NCBI GenBank assembly: GCA_973895155.1
Contig: OZ316894.1
Span: 2,790,001 to 2,854,000, forward strand
Direction of reading: 5' to 3'
Origin: Marsupella aquatica
Lineage: Eukaryota > Marchantiophyta
DNA: 64,000 nt
Below, one piece after another: positions 31,695 through 44,600 of the stretch. The position numbers were made by a program, and so were the translations under genes. How positions within the stretch are numbered: the first letter of the stretch is position 1; the number at the start of each line of letters is the position of its first letter. Below the pieces are notes generated by a model. That model saw only the letters and a list, made by a program, of their open reading frames with translations, was not told where the DNA came from and ran no database searches.

Positions 31695-34600
31695 TCATAT
31701 TTTAAACGATTTGTAGCCGTCTTCAGGGTCAGTCATCCCCTCTTCCCAGTCTCCTAGCTTTTGTCCTCCAAATATCAAGTGCTTGATGCCAACATGACTG
31801 CAAAAAAAAATGACACAGCCCAGATTAGTAACAACAAAGATAACGACAAAGATAAGAATGACCTTATTAACACACTAGCCCACTACATAGCCTACGATGG
31901 GCCATTCCACCGGGCCAAAAAATACAGTTCCCTGAGTTGAAATGCTTCGTACAAACAATCAGGAGAGCCAAGGAAGAAGATGCCCAACATTGTAATATAG
32001 GTCGTCTATCAGAAAGGACATCAGTAGCCAGCAAGCATAATAAGCTTGTCACAAATTATGATACATGACCAGCCATGTAGAGAGACGGAGTCAAAGAACT
32101 GGTGGGAAATGAAGAGCAATCAACACCACATCCTCATTGATACCAAGTTGGAATGGTAGTTGAGATTGACCTCATACAGGACAATGAAAATGAATAGTAC
32201 TCACTCTGAGCTGACTCCAGAAAGAACATTGATAAGAACATCCATTGCTACTGGATCAGAAGTTCCCAAGTCCACCCTGTAAAAAGCAAACATCCAAATT
32301 TTACAAAAGAAGGAAGGTAACCATAGGCAAGCACATCTTCTGGTACGTGAGTCAAAATTGTACCACCCATAATTAAAGAGGGTGGTACAAGGGTAACCTT
32401 CCACTAGAGCTCCAGGCGTTCAAGGTGTGTACAGCTCAATTACTCTTTACATATTTCAGGGTCCCTTTTAAACAGGTCACCCCAAAGAGCAACCCAACTG
32501 CATCTCTTGGCTGGTACCCAAATGCTCGACAACAATCTCTCCCTTATCCTCCCCAACCCTTCCTCAAAAGAAACTTTGCAGGGGACCGAAAGCTAAAGCT
32601 TTGCTTCGATACACTTCACCTCCTAAAACAGTTGCCTAAAATAATAGTCACAGATGAGAGGCAGATAATGTCCCAAGTTACTGGACAACTATAGGTTTCC
32701 TATAATTTTCAATCAACAATTAGTAATTCATTGTAGTTTCTAATCTGTAACTCTACAAACTCGCAATGTGATTTGTCGTGCTTTGTCAACAACCCTTATC
32801 AGTATTGAAGCACATACCAAACTCGCCCCCAGTTGTCTTGAAACTCGAGATCCGCAATGTTGTGGAACAAAGATGGCAACGCTTCATTGGCACGGTCTGT
32901 GCTATAGCTCAACTTTGCATCAATTGGCAAATCGGTCAACTGCCGCATCCCATCAACCCTAGATCTTGTCAGAAAACCTCTTTATATAACTGACTACCGA
33001 AGTCCACATTCCAACGATGCACAACCTTGAATCAAATGCGCGAGGAAGAAAACACAAAATGATGAAGACAGGCACAAAAATGTACTAACACAGACTTCTA
33101 AAAAGGTATGAAAGCTATCAATTTGACCTGCATGTTCATCGAGTTGTAGGCCCCCAGCTTCCCAAGCATGTACCAGGAAGTCAAGACCTGTAGTAAAAAT
33201 CATAAATCCAACGGTGTTTAGAAAAACCACGATTGTAGGCTGAAGATATGGGTTCAGCATTAGGAAATCAGGATGCGCAGGGCAGCTGGGCAACGTGTTG
33301 TTTTAGCCACCTATTTGCTCTGACTGATGTTGCCCGGAGTATTTTTTTGCAGTATGCACAAGGGTGTGAAAAACGTATCCGAATTGATGAGTACAAAGGA
33401 TTGCAAAATGGATCCAACGGTGAAATAGTTACTCACATTGCCTATCGTTTCCACATCTCCGTCAGACGGCTCTCCATAAAGCTCCAGCCATATGAAAGCA
33501 TCTGTTGCATCGAAGCTGACATCACCTAATGTTAGGGCTCGTGCTTGTCCACTTCCGAAGTGAACGGAATGGTCAGAAAAGACACAGCGAAACAAAGACA
33601 AACTAACAAAAAACCAACAAATGTAGAATGCCAAGATAACGATGCTTGCAGCTGATTGATGCGATTCAATTTTCCTTTTTTCTTTTAGCTAATGCAGAGG
33701 CTGCGATAGAGGATACTGAAAGTGAAATCTGGGTGAAATCACTCTTTAAGTCTGAATTAGTATCTAGGAAAACGCTTACTCTGATTTGAACGTCACTGTC
33801 ATCGGTATGGCAGAGCCAGTTTTGGCGCTCAAGATGTCCCTCCCCTTTCTCCGCACTCTCTGCTCAACCTGTGCACCATAGTAGATACATGATGAGGGAA
33901 ACAGTAGCCACGTTACTGCATTTTGAGCCTAAACACTTAACTCAAATTGAGCAAAGCGAATGAGGAACAGGAGAGAATATACGAGCTTGTCAACAAACCA
34001 TCCTCTCAATGGAAGGAGAGACAAAACACTCATTACCCGTCTGCGCATTTCTTCTGGGTTGCCAACGCTATCACCGATGATTTCCCTCAGCTCAACATCA
34101 TCTTTGCAAGCATCTTCTAAGATCCTGCAAAGAGCACTCATGCAGTTCAACTTCTGCATCACACGGCCGGGAAAACAAAATAACAAGGGCGTCTCCACAA
34201 GAAACACAGCTTGGCTATACAGTTGGCCATGAATTTTTTATTGGACCATGACTGTAGAAGAATCTACTGTGAATTCTGCACCATGACGTGAGGAGAAGGT
34301 AGGAGGAAACCGCAGGAGCTGAGAATAAGAGTGCATGGGATAAGAAAGATTCCTACGAGGCCCATTCAGGGTATTTCGATTGAGCCTCCTCAGCTTTCCG
34401 CCTCTTCTCCTCCGCAGCTTTCTGAAGGCGCCTCTCCCTAGCAGCACCACTGGTCCGTGTACCCGTAGCACTGATTCTCTGCTCTCTCCCCGCATTCCCA
34501 CTCCTGTTACTACCGCTGCCACTTCCATTCCCACTCGCCTCCACCACACACACTAAACCGCATCGTCTGCTCCCTTGCTGCTGCTTCCTACCCAATTCTC

Positions 34601-34712
34601 CAGCTCTCAACAAGCATGCTCCCCTTTCCGATGCGCATTGAAAGCTCGCAGCGCTGCTCCAGAGTGACGATGGTGAGACCCGACCGGCAGGGTGCGGAAT
34701 CACCACCGACAT
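31695..34712 (-). CDS. DUF3531 family protein, predicted chloroplast, 8 exons, 314 aa
   Basis: Spliced model (minus strand): 34712-34357, 34124-34037, 33868-33780, 33551-33437, 33187-33128, 32939-32818, 32276-32205, 31797-31695. All introns are GT..AG and phases agree (945 nt). The family is a plant/cyanobacterial protein of unknown biochemical role, plastid-located in plants. Recognised by consecutive motifs across exons: DATDAFIWLELYGEPSDGDV, TSWYMLGKLGAYNS, LEFQDNWGRVW, VDLGTSDPVAMDVLINVLSG and IFGGQKLGDWEEGM near the C-terminus. Residues 1-60 are Ser/Ala/Gly/Arg-rich with few acidic residues (transit-peptide-like), then a charged helix rich in Lys, Arg and Glu. The ATG at 34712 is the first in frame. 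No frame damage. The exon 4 acceptor (CGGAAG) is the least certain junction. Confidence 0.9.
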
Positions 34713-35256
34713 TTCATCGACCTCCAATTGCCCACTCGCCTCCAGCTCTTAAACCCCTCCCTAAACCCCTAAAACGGACATGATCTCGATCGAGACCAGA
34801 AACCATTTGTCCTTCTGTATGTAATCGTAATGGATGTGAGGCAAAAAGAAAAAATTCTCCTTCCAAAGCTGCTTCTCAGATCTTTCTTACGAGGAAGGAC
34901 ATATATATCCCGTGCTGGTAATCACAAGTCGAATCACATTAAAATGTGATAATATATTGTGTACACTCATACTCATTGATAATAACAAGGTTTATCATGG
35001 TAACTAGTGTCCGAAGGCCATATATGTCATATAAGCCCTATTCGGCCATATATGTCATATGAGCCCTATTCGGCTCCCTAGGGAACCTGGCCGGGGCATT
35101 TATGGGGTCATGAGAAGCACATATGTGCTAGGGGTGCACATTTTCTCCATCAATGATCAGGGAAAACAGCGTGAATCTTTCCCACCCAGGAGTTTTTTTG
35201 TATTGAGACCAAGGACTAAAAAAAGCGGGATCCCTTATTATAGTTGTAAATTTAAT

Positions 35257-35583
35257 ATATGTCATATTTTGATGCAGTTACCGGGACCCATATATATCTC
35301 CCTACATATATAGGCTCACAATCACAATAAGGGGGAGAACACAAAGGAAAAACCAGGGTATGGAGCTTCGTACGCCATATATGTTTTGATGCAATTACCG
35401 GGACCCATATCTCCCAGCGCCTACATATATAGGTCCCAATTGTAATAAGTGGGAGAAAACAAAGGAAAAGCCAGGGTATGGAGCCTAGTTTGCCATATAT
35501 GTCATATTTTGATGCACAGTTACCGGGACCCATATATAGGCTCCCAATCACAATACGGGGGAGAAAACAAAGGAAAAGCCAGG
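35257..35583. repeat. Tandem array, three units of about 95-120 bp
   Basis: Each unit holds ATATATGTCATATTTTGATG, then AGTTACCGGGACCCATAT, then CACAATA.GGGGGAGAA.AC and AAAGGAAAA.CCAGGG. Copies start near 35257, 35371 and 35491. Confidence 0.85.
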
Positions 35584-35885
35584 GAAGATCAACCACAATA
35601 GCCAAAAAGCCCAGTAATCACAAAACTAAACTAAAGCATGGCTGAGCAATAATCTGAAAGCTCCTGAGTAAACTGCATACTAGGAGGGTCACAAATAAAT
35701 TGCACAGGAGGGTCACAAGCAACAAATTGAAAGTCTAATGAAGCAACTGAAAGCTAGGGAGTAAACTGTATAAGAGGGTCACAAATAATACTCCTGAGCT
35801 GCATAAGACGAGGGTCACCAATAAACTGCACAGGAGTGTCAAAAGCACCACCATTAAAGGAGTAACCTACACAAGAGAGTCACAA

Positions 35886-36215
35886 AGAGTAATTTGTCCC
35901 AAGCCACTAAAACCAACAACCTCAGCCCATAGAAGAAGAAAAAAAATGAATAATGAATGTATGAGCAAACTGCACTTGAAGGGTCACAAAGTGGAATTTG
36001 TCTACAGTAGAGTCACTAAAACCAACAACCTGAGCCCTGAGAAGAAGACTGAATGTTGGTCGCAAAGAGTAATATGCCTACATTGGAGCTACTAAAACCA
36101 ACAAGCTTAGTGTTGAGAAGAACTATGAATGCCGGTCACAAAGAGCAATATGTCTACAATAGAGCCACTAAAACTAACAACCTTAGTCCTCAAAAGAATA
36201 GTGAATGTCTGAGCC
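35886..36215. repeat. Tandem array, four diverged units of about 76 bp
   Basis: Unit pattern: GGTCACAAAGAG.AATATG, TCTACA.TAGAG.CACTAAA, ACCAACAACCT.AG.CCT, GAGAAGAA..GAATG. Looser GGGTCACAA repeats continue upstream to about 35675. Confidence 0.75.
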
Positions 36216-36920
36216 CTATGTCATGCACATACACATCGCTACACAACATATATCGTTATTCATACATATCCAAGCATAGTCACAATCCAACAACACAAAC
36301 ATAAGATAGTGGAGTACAAATGGAACCCATGTTCACACATGCCCAAAACCCCACAAAAATATTCAATAGTGAAAATCAAATAACGATCGGTGCCAATCCA
36401 ACAACGATCCGGCCCGATGCAATCACATGTATTTCCAAGCCCAACGCACCTTGTGCTTCAAGGAATCCACATTACATGCACACAATCTGGTCATCCACAC
36501 CATAGCCACCAGAGCTTGAGCTCAAAGGCTCAACATTCAAAGATGTGGCTTTTGAGCCAACACACAGGGATAACTATCCCTCACAAAACTCAAACTAAAA
36601 CACTAAATGCTCATATAACACACATACAAGACCTCTATACCTAGATAGTATGATATACTACATTACCACTCTAAATGGTGTGGCACCTATGAGACTTGGA
36701 ACCCCAAACCAGGCTCGAGAGGGGGTTACGGCTGGTGAAACTACAAAAGATAAAATAGACTGGGGAGATTATTTAGCTTTCCCACTTACTCTACATAATT
36801 CCTGCAAGGAAGAAAAGTTAGTGGTGTGAAACCTTTACTACTAGGTGCCACCATTTCCATAACCTTGTGCCCAAAAAGTTGTGCCCGGTAATATTTTTTC
36901 GGGCAAGTATTACGTATGAT

Positions 36921-37220
36921 CTCGGGGGTTTCACTTCCACAAAAATGGCACATCACGTGCAACGAAATATAGGGTCATTTTATTAGTTCAAAGAGAAGAC
37001 TTAAGAATTTTATGAGAAGAACAAAAGAGTTTTTTAAATCAAATTTTGAGACTTATAAAAATATTAGGGTCTTTATAATCAAAATTTTAGAATATTCCAA
37101 GAATATTCCAAACTTTATAGGGGTTAAAATTTCTTTTATTTTTTAAAAATATTTTAGGGGCTCCAAGACCTAAAAACATTGTAGGTGATGGGGAAGCATC
37201 TATATAATGAGACCTCCTAG
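36921..37220. mobile_element. MITE family C, copy 4 (300 bp)
   Basis: Left end CTCGGGGGTTTCACTTCCAC, right end ATAATGAGACCTCCTAG. Flanking 8-mers CGTATGAT and CATATGAT agree at 7 of 8 positions, supporting an 8-bp target duplication. Confidence 0.8.
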
Positions 37221-37596
37221 CATATGATAATGACTGTTTGGGCTGGGGTTCTAGTATGAAACCTGTTCCCACAAAACTTAGAAAACTTCCTAGTTGCTGC
37301 CAGTCAACATTTCCTCACTTTTTGGTCATAGGGTTATAGACTAGTAACCCAAACCAACTGTCATTACCCTATACATAATTAGTTCGTGGACCCTCACCTG
37401 TTTTTTATTCAATTGAGATTGAAAATTGGATAGTTATTGATACAAATAAAAAATGTGTTAAAAAGTAGATAATTATTGATATAGATAAATATGTTTCCGA
37501 CAATGGGTATCTTTATTGGGACTTGTCATTTGTTTTTGCATGATACACCACATTGTTCTGAAAAATGAAACTTGTACTACATCATGGAAACAACTG
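37221..37596. other. AT-rich spacer, nothing recognised
   Basis: Probable 3' side of the Helitron. I could not pick a convincing CTRR end with a hairpin. Confidence 0.35.
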
Positions 37597-38409
37597 TCAC
37601 ATCGCGTTGAATTTCCGCTTGGATGTGGTGGGTTGTTCCGTTGCTGTTTGGGCAGGGACGTCAGATAGCAGCCCCCGGTCGCTGCTCCTCCTCAGCCTGT
37701 CGATCAGGGACTGGGATTGCTGATGTGTCAGCCCTACCAACATATCAAGTGGCATCTTGAAATCATGCCTCAGTCTGGTCAGTTGCTCTAGACGAGCTCC
37801 CTTTGTGACCTGGATGTACTCGCGCATCCCGTCCTTGTAAGTGAGCTGGTCTTCCTCGAACGGAACTGCCATGTACCTAAGAATCTCCTTCATGACACCT
37901 GCATTTGTTTTCAACACGAAGTTAGTGCTTAATGTGTGCATGAGATGGTTGAATTCATTTTTTATTGGGGGTTTTCTCTTTGTGCTTACCAGTCGCCGGT
38001 TTATCTCCGTAATGATCGTAGAAGTCGGCCTTGAACACTTTCCTCTCCTCGATCATCTTCGACAGATCTCTCCTCTTGATCCCGTTCACCATCTCAGTTG
38101 TCTCGATTCTGAGACCGTTGCCGAAAGCAATTTGTTTAGCCGTTACCTCCTCGTCAGTCCGGAAGTCATCCGACGGCAGCTCTCTCATGATCATCCTTGC
38201 CATCTCCACGGCTGTCATGGGCTGCACAGGAAAGACGTGAACAATGTGTTAGAACAATAGTGCCCGTCAATGTTAATGAATCTTGCAACTTTCGTATCAT
38301 CATTTCATTATATATCGCTTGCATCAACAATGTGAAGTATGAAGTGGACACTGTTTACCTGAACTGTTGTAGGAGTAGCGCTCGTCGTATTGCTATTTGT
38401 GCCTGTCAT
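37597..38409 (-). CDS. Spliced 3' extension or accessory ORF of the Helitron, three exons, 194 aa
   Basis: Exons 38409-38359, 38221-37990 and 37898-37597 join with good donors (GTAAAC, GTAAGC), acceptors (CTGTGCAG, AATGCAG) and consistent phases (0, then 1). The product is charged, with helical segments such as MTAVEMARMIMRELPSDDF and a Ser/Thr-rich N-terminus; no family recognised. The first codons lie in the same frame as the helicase, three codons after its TGA at 38416-38418. The TGA may therefore be a CGA-to-TGA mutation and this a C-terminal extension of the helicase, or it may be a separate small protein. Confidence 0.55.
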
Positions 38410-38415
38410 CGTTTC

Positions 38416-40446
38416 TCATTGTTGTTGTGATGCCTTCGCTGCCTTATTGCCTTTGGTGGTCGACATCTGCTTGTTGAACACGACGAATTGGTAAGTGGAA
38501 CACTTTGAAGTCCGGCGGCGTAAGATCTCCAACAATGCGCATGGATGCTCTATTGTGACCCTACTCAACATAATGTACACCAGTCCCGGTGTGAATGCAC
38601 TGTTTATTTCTAGCATGACCTTGCCTGCTAGTGTGCAACCTTGGCTCTTGTGACCTGTTATGGCGTATCCGAGCATGAGAGGGAAAGTGGATTTCTGATG
38701 GGTTTGCTGTCCCGAGATGAACTTGTTCTCGTGAACCGTGCGGTTGATCTTTACGAGGTAGTGGTTGGAAGACATTCTCACAAAAATTGACATTTTGCCT
38801 TCGGCTTCTGTAGTGATTTTCTCCACGATTCCTCTGTTCCCGTTCGCGGCCTGCTTGGAGAGGTCGATGTTGTGTGTGAGAATCACCTTGCATCCGATTG
38901 CAACGTTCGTCAGTGTGTGGAAGGAGGGATCTTGTATCCAAGGCCGGGTGGATTTGTCTAAAGGGGCATTGGTGAGTATTGGGACGGGCATAATCTCTTG
39001 GCGTGGAAAATATCTCCGTAATGCCTGTTTGTTGTAGTTGTCGACTGTTTCTCTATGTGTGCATATCACGGTCGTCGAGGCGTTGATGAAATCATGGGCT
39101 TCTTGTTTGGACACATAACATCGTCCCAGGCACTCATCGATCGATTCTTGGGTAGGGAGGCCTGTGCGGATGTTGTTAAGGAACTCCATGAACTCCCGGT
39201 CTGTGCTCTGTCTGAGCACAATGCTGAGGTGAAATTTCCGCATGGTCTCAAAATATGGCGACGACGAGAGGTGGCACGACTTGCATATGTCGTTGGTGTG
39301 GTGGGTGCAAACCGGAGGCAATTGGCACATGTCTCCGACCAGGATGACCGTCTTATTTTGGAACGGGTCGGACGAGCGGTCCTCGTCTTGGAGTGTCTCG
39401 TGTAGTCTTGTGGAGACGTAACGCAACAGTTTGGGTGTCAGCATGCTCGCCTCGTCTATGACGAACACGTCATTGTTCCTCAAGATGTGGTATTGGGGAC
39501 TGGTGATGTGCAGAGGCCTGAGCTCTCCGTGTATTGGAATGCTGAACAAGGAATGCATTGTCACCGCGTCGGCGTTAAGGTTTATGGCAGCCGCGCCCGT
39601 GGTGGCACACATCTTCACCTTCCTCCCTTTATATGTCCAGTATTTGTTCATGAAAGAAACATGAACAAATACTCAGATGAAGAAAGTCTTGCCGGATCCC
39701 AGATTTCCATCGATCATGAACAGACCGCTCTTGACATCCTTGAGTGCCTCAAACACTCTGATTTGGTCTGGAGTCAAGTTGACGGTCAGGAGAGTTTTGT
39801 CATTGAGCACCGCGCCGATCGGTTTCTCTATGGCGACGGTGGGGATCGCTTGGAATGTGGCCGCGTCGTTGAAAATTTGGTGGGGAAGCTTTTCGTTCAG
39901 CTCCTGCAGCAGGTGGGATGTGTGGTGGGTGGAGTAGAGGTGCGATGCGCAATATTGAAGCACCAACTTGTGCACGTCGTCGACGCTAGTTATCAACTTG
40001 CGGTGTATGCACTCGTGCAAGTAGCTCCACGTCTCGCTTATGGGCCTTAGGAGAATCTCGCCTTCTGCACGAATTCTCACGACCTTCAGGAGGTAGTTGT
40101 AGAAGAAGCCGTTCATCTTGTATACAGGATGATACTCCGAAAATCGCACGAGCCGATCCGTCCGATACAAGAAATTGCCTTGCAAATCCCTACCGACGTA
40201 GTCTTTGGTGGTGCTTTTCTTATTGGTGAGGACCTCGTGGTTGGTGAAGTAGTCATAGAAGGACATTGCAAACATGTCCTCGGGCCTGTGTGCGTAGAGT
40301 CTGGTGGGATGCAAACATATCCCCGAGGACTTACGATAGATGGCGGACCTCAGTTCTGGAGGCGACGAGTCCATGAACGCCACTGTCTCCGAGCGATGGA
40401 TGATGCTGATTTTAAGGCACGTCAAGGCCGCCTCCATGGCGCACAC
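38416..40446 (-). pseudogene. Helitron helicase domain (PIF1-like), one in-frame stop
   Basis: SF1 5'-3' helicase that unwinds DNA during rolling-circle transposition. Motifs: Walker A GNLGSGKTFF (about 39680), then after a TGA near 39670, CATTGAAA, Walker B-like FVIDEASML, GDMCQLPP, the YAITGHKSQGCTL motif and YIMLSRV near the end. The reading frame resumes directly after the TGA (VFVHVSFMNKYWTY), so the stop is a point mutation rather than a domain border. The part from 40446 to about 39750 links Rep to helicase and carries the DMFAMSFYDYFTNHEV stretch typical of these proteins. Confidence 0.85.
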
Positions 40447-40549
40447 GCTTTGAGACAGGACGGCTCCGCTGACGAGCTTGAGTTAGACTTCAGACAGGTC
40501 CTCGAGTCCTAGAGTGCACGCATCGTTCGCATTGAGCTGGAGTGATCCC

Positions 40550-41642
40550 ATGGGCTCACATTTGATCGCGTACTTGAGCAAATAGAATGACCAGGCCGCG
40601 TTTATGACGCGCTATAGGTTCATGTGCGCGTCCCACAACAGCAACACGAGCAGGTGGTATGGCACGACATTTTGGTGGTGGTCGCTTGGCCTGTGGTACC
40701 TCCATTTCCCCGTGGCGGGGTTGATGGCCGCATCTTTGTCGAGATGAGTTTCTTGGGGGAAACCCAACTTGCAGTACTTGAGGCCAGTTTGGGAGTGCCT
40801 TTGCAAGCACAAGCCCTCCTTGCAGTAGTGAAGTTGTTTCGTCACCACGTTGCGATACAAGGTCTTTTCTTTGAGTCCATTCGGCTCTTCGAATCTGCCG
40901 GATGTCGAGTCGAATCTGCCAGGGATGAATGCGGAAATTTTGTTCGTGACTCGATCGACATCGCAATCCTTGACCCATAGCACCGTGTGGGTGTGGAGTG
41001 ATCCACGGCCCTGCAACTCATACTTGATGACGTAGTGGATCACATTTCCGATTATGGCGCGTTTTGACAAAATATAATCCTTGAAAAAACATTGGATTCG
41101 TTCGTGGAAGAGCACGGCGCATTCGATAGGACAATCTTTCCATGAGAAGGTCGGATTCATCCTCTTCATGAGGTTCTTGAGGTCGGCGATCTCAGGCCAA
41201 CGGGTGTCGCTGAGCTCATCGCAAGTGAGCGTGAGGAAGAAGTGGGGCAGTCCCCATTTTCTCACCATACACTTGAGGTGTTGAGGTGTCTTCCGTGCCA
41301 CCCCGCGCTCCCAGGAATGGCCTACGTGATTGTCTTTTTTATCAGCATTTTGTATATTTCCTTCTCGCTAAAGTGGGGGCACCTCTCCTTGATCTGCATG
41401 TATTCCTTGTCGATTACTATCGTCCTGCTCATGCTTGCTACTTGGCTGGCCTGTCGCAATTGGTACATGATAAGCATGTACGGCTTGTACAAAGTGAATA
41501 TGTTGAACAACTGTTGTGTCCTCCGTTTCATGTAGTCGATCAAGCTGAGTTGTCCTCGATGGAAACCCCTCGAGTGGACAAACAAGAACGGGAATATTGC
41601 ATTTTCCAATGTCAATTGTGGATCGTTTGTGGTGCGTCCCAT
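40550..41642 (-). pseudogene. Helitron N domain plus HUH-type Rep endonuclease, broken
   Basis: Opens with LTLENAIFPFLFVHSRGFH and LIDYMKRRTQQL (Helitron N domain). The frame shifts in an A-run near 41330, then continues through VRKWGLPHFFLTLTCDE. The HUH motif is GRGSLHTHTVLW, and the two-tyrosine motif is FYLLKYAIKCEP at about 40560-40600. In-frame TAG (about 40612) and TAA (about 40484) flank the tyrosine region, so a functional nickase cannot be made. Confidence 0.85.
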
Positions 41643-44600
41643 GGCTCCCTAAACCCAAGAAACCCCCCAGCTCAAGCCGATTCCCGCAGGTTTCGTGCTT
41701 GGCGAGGCCGTTTCCGCGGCTTAGCGGCATGGGACGCTGCTAACCTTCTACTACTACTATTAATATTTTACACACATATACTGGACAGATCCTTCATCGG
41801 GTCATGAGATACGTAGCCGGCCTAATATAGGCCTTCCCCTGTCTTCCCCTGTCTTCCCCTCCGCCTTGTTAGGTATGTTTGGATTCCGCCGCCGGAATGA
41901 TCCCCAATAGGCTTGGTTAAGCCGCTAAGACCTCTCTCAGCTCGACACATCCAACTCTCACTCCCCTGCTTACTTTCCTTCCTCCTGTGATGTGGGCACT
42001 CTTCACACAAGTTAATGCGACACACAAATAGCAAAATGACTCATTCTGACTGAGTCATACCATGCTCTTGCCATACAAACAGTACATCTCATACACAAGT
42101 TCTGCGAACTAAGCCGTGAGGCCAACTCTATTCAGCTCTTAGGCATGAGGAAACATGAATATACACAAGGGTCACTGTATGACTAACCGAGAGCTTCTCG
42201 TACTACTTGATCCCAGCCCGGCTGGTGCAAACTAAAAACTTGCTAAAGAAGAGGCCCTGAGCTCCCCGCTGCCCAGGTACTTATCCTGGTAGTGGATCCG
42301 CCATTCTTTGCATCGTAAGCCTAATCTACTTAACAGTAATCTACTTGCCCGAATCTACCTATGTACAGCAAGGCAGGAGCACAAGTGTTGCTCCTACCAG
42401 TGGGACCGCAATCCCACTAAGCTAAGTGTCAGGGCCGCTCCTGGTTCTGATCCTAATCCTAAACTTGGAGATCCGCGCCCGCCCTGCCCACTCACGCCTC
42501 CTCCCTCCACGTCCGCCCTCCCTAAAAGGAACGGCGCCCTTGCACCGTCACGACACCGGTGGTGGATCCTTAATGGACGCCCCCAACGCTTCCTCCTCAG
42601 CCACTGCCGTAGGTTCATTCTCTGACAGATTACCTGCCCTTGACTGAGTCAACTCTCCATCGGCCTGACTGGGTCCACCTTCGGCTTCAGCCTCGACACC
42701 GGCCTCGGCAATACCCACGGCTTCGGCCTCAGCCACTCCCACGGCTTCGGCTTCAGCCACTCCCTCGGCTTCGGCCTCCCCTTCCCCTAGGGTAGTTGGA
42801 TCCTTAGCCGTGACCCTGTCTGGGGTCGGTGCTGGGTCTACCTCCTTGATCACCACGGCCTGTGAAGTCGTATTACTCCTTGACCCTGAAGGTTTCCGCT
42901 TCTTCTTCGTTGGTGGCTCGGCAGCTGGTCCCTTCCCCTTCCCACTTACTTCCGGCACTGGTGCAGTTGGCGCGGCTTGTCCTTCGGCAATTACCACCCC
43001 TGGTAACTGGTTTGTCCCAACGGGAGATGGACCTACTGCAGCTAAGCATTTAAATACTGCGGCTTGTTTTTTCAGCCGCTCTATTTGGTTGTCGGCCCGC
43101 CGCTGTAGGTTCTCCATCTTCCTCGTGATTTCCTCCAACTCCTCTTGGGTTTCATCCAGGTCCTTACGTGCCCCCTCCAGCTCGTTTTTGGCCTCCTCCT
43201 GCTCCTTGTGGGCTTCCTCCAATTCCTTCTTCAAGGTAGCCCTCTCCTCCTGGGTTGCTCTTAGCTCCTTGTCGAGCTCTGCAATGATGACAAACTCCAT
43301 CTGGTTCATCTTGGCGTAAGTCTGTTCGAGCATCTCGTCCTTCTCCCTTAGGTCGGCCTTGAAGCTGGCCATCAGGGACGCAAGCTCCTGCTGCAGCGCC
43401 ATAATCCCTTGATAGGATTTCCCTAACTCGACCTCCTTCTGCTCAAGGGCTCCGCAGATTTTCTCGAGCTCCCCTTTCAACGCCCATTCCTTTCTTTGGG
43501 TCTCCGCCATGGCCCGGCTGTTGGCTGTTATGTGGGCCTCCTCTGTATTCTTCAGCTCTTGCTTCCACTTCTCCCTCTCTTTGATCGTGTCGGCCAACTC
43601 TTCCTGCGTCTGAGTCAGTTTATCCTTGATATTCTGATTATCAGCCTGCGCGGTGTCCAACTGCCCCTGCATGATGTTCAGCTCATGTCGTTTAATCCGC
43701 AGTTCATCTTGGGCTTTCTTGGCCGCCCTTAGATCTTCAATCTCGTCTTCCATCCTCCTAAGCCGCCGAATGACCTCGTCCTTCTTGCTTCTCTCTAAAG
43801 CCACCGCTTCTTCTAATTGGTGCTTCTCCAACTGCTCCCTATGGAAAAAGGGTCCTATCTCCAACTCCTCTCCAAAGATGCCGAGCGCAAGTTCCCCACA
43901 CATCTCACCATACTCCATGGCTCTATTCTTAGCGTAGGTGGAGTAAGTAGAAGTGATCGGCATCGCCCATCGTGGCCTCTGCTCCCAAGCCGTCCTGTGG
44001 ATCTCTTCAATCGTGGCTAGAGGTTTGCTTCCTTTTTCGGCTAGCCGCCTGATATCCTCCGGCCAATCTCCCCCTGGTAAATCCTTTTCCTTAGCCAGGG
44101 CGGCCTCTTCCTCCTGCTTGATTCGCTCCTGAAATTCCTGCACCGTCTGTTTTATGCCGTCGAAGCTCGGGGGAGCAACATCTGGTGGGGGAGACTCAGG
44201 GCTACTCTGCTGGTTGGGGTCCCCTCGCACTACCCTTGGAAGTGTGGGGACAAACCGGCCACAGGTCCTTACTCCTGGAACGTGATGGTCCGACCCATAG
44301 CCGGAATTATCATGGCTGCAGTCCTCCACTGCCTCCTCTACCTCTTGGACGTCCGGCTTCTCCCTCTCCTCTTCGTCGGTAGGAGCTTCAGGCAATTCTG
44401 CCTCAGATTCGGAGCTTGAGGTTCCCACGTACATTCGAACACCTGGCTTGGATTCCGGCCTGATTCTCTCCTTGTCTCCAGCAAAGGGGTTTTCTCTTGT
44501 GAGCCGGTGTAGGCCTACCTCTGTAGTAGTGTCCTGCATTGTTGTCGTTGCCGTTGTTGTTGCCGATGCCGATTTCTTTTCTTTCTCCAGTAGTTTCAGC

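Larger units (their letters stand above)
34713..36920. other. Intergenic with two minisatellite-like arrays
   Basis: Upstream flank of the DUF3531 gene up to about 35 kb, then repeats (35257-35583, 35886-36215). Nothing coding recognised at 36220-36920. Confidence 0.45.

Noticed and set aside
33929-34207. ORFs at 33.9-34.2, 33.3-33.6 and 33.0-33.3 kb read as separate small proteins
   Set aside because: They contain exons or intron flanks of the single DUF3531 gene. The extra residues are intronic.
39487-40050. Plus-strand 187-codon ORF across the Helitron helicase, and similar plus-strand ORFs at 40129-40512 and 42810-43319
   Set aside because: Antisense shadows of the minus-strand helicase and of the 1207-codon ORF. 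They show no family motif.
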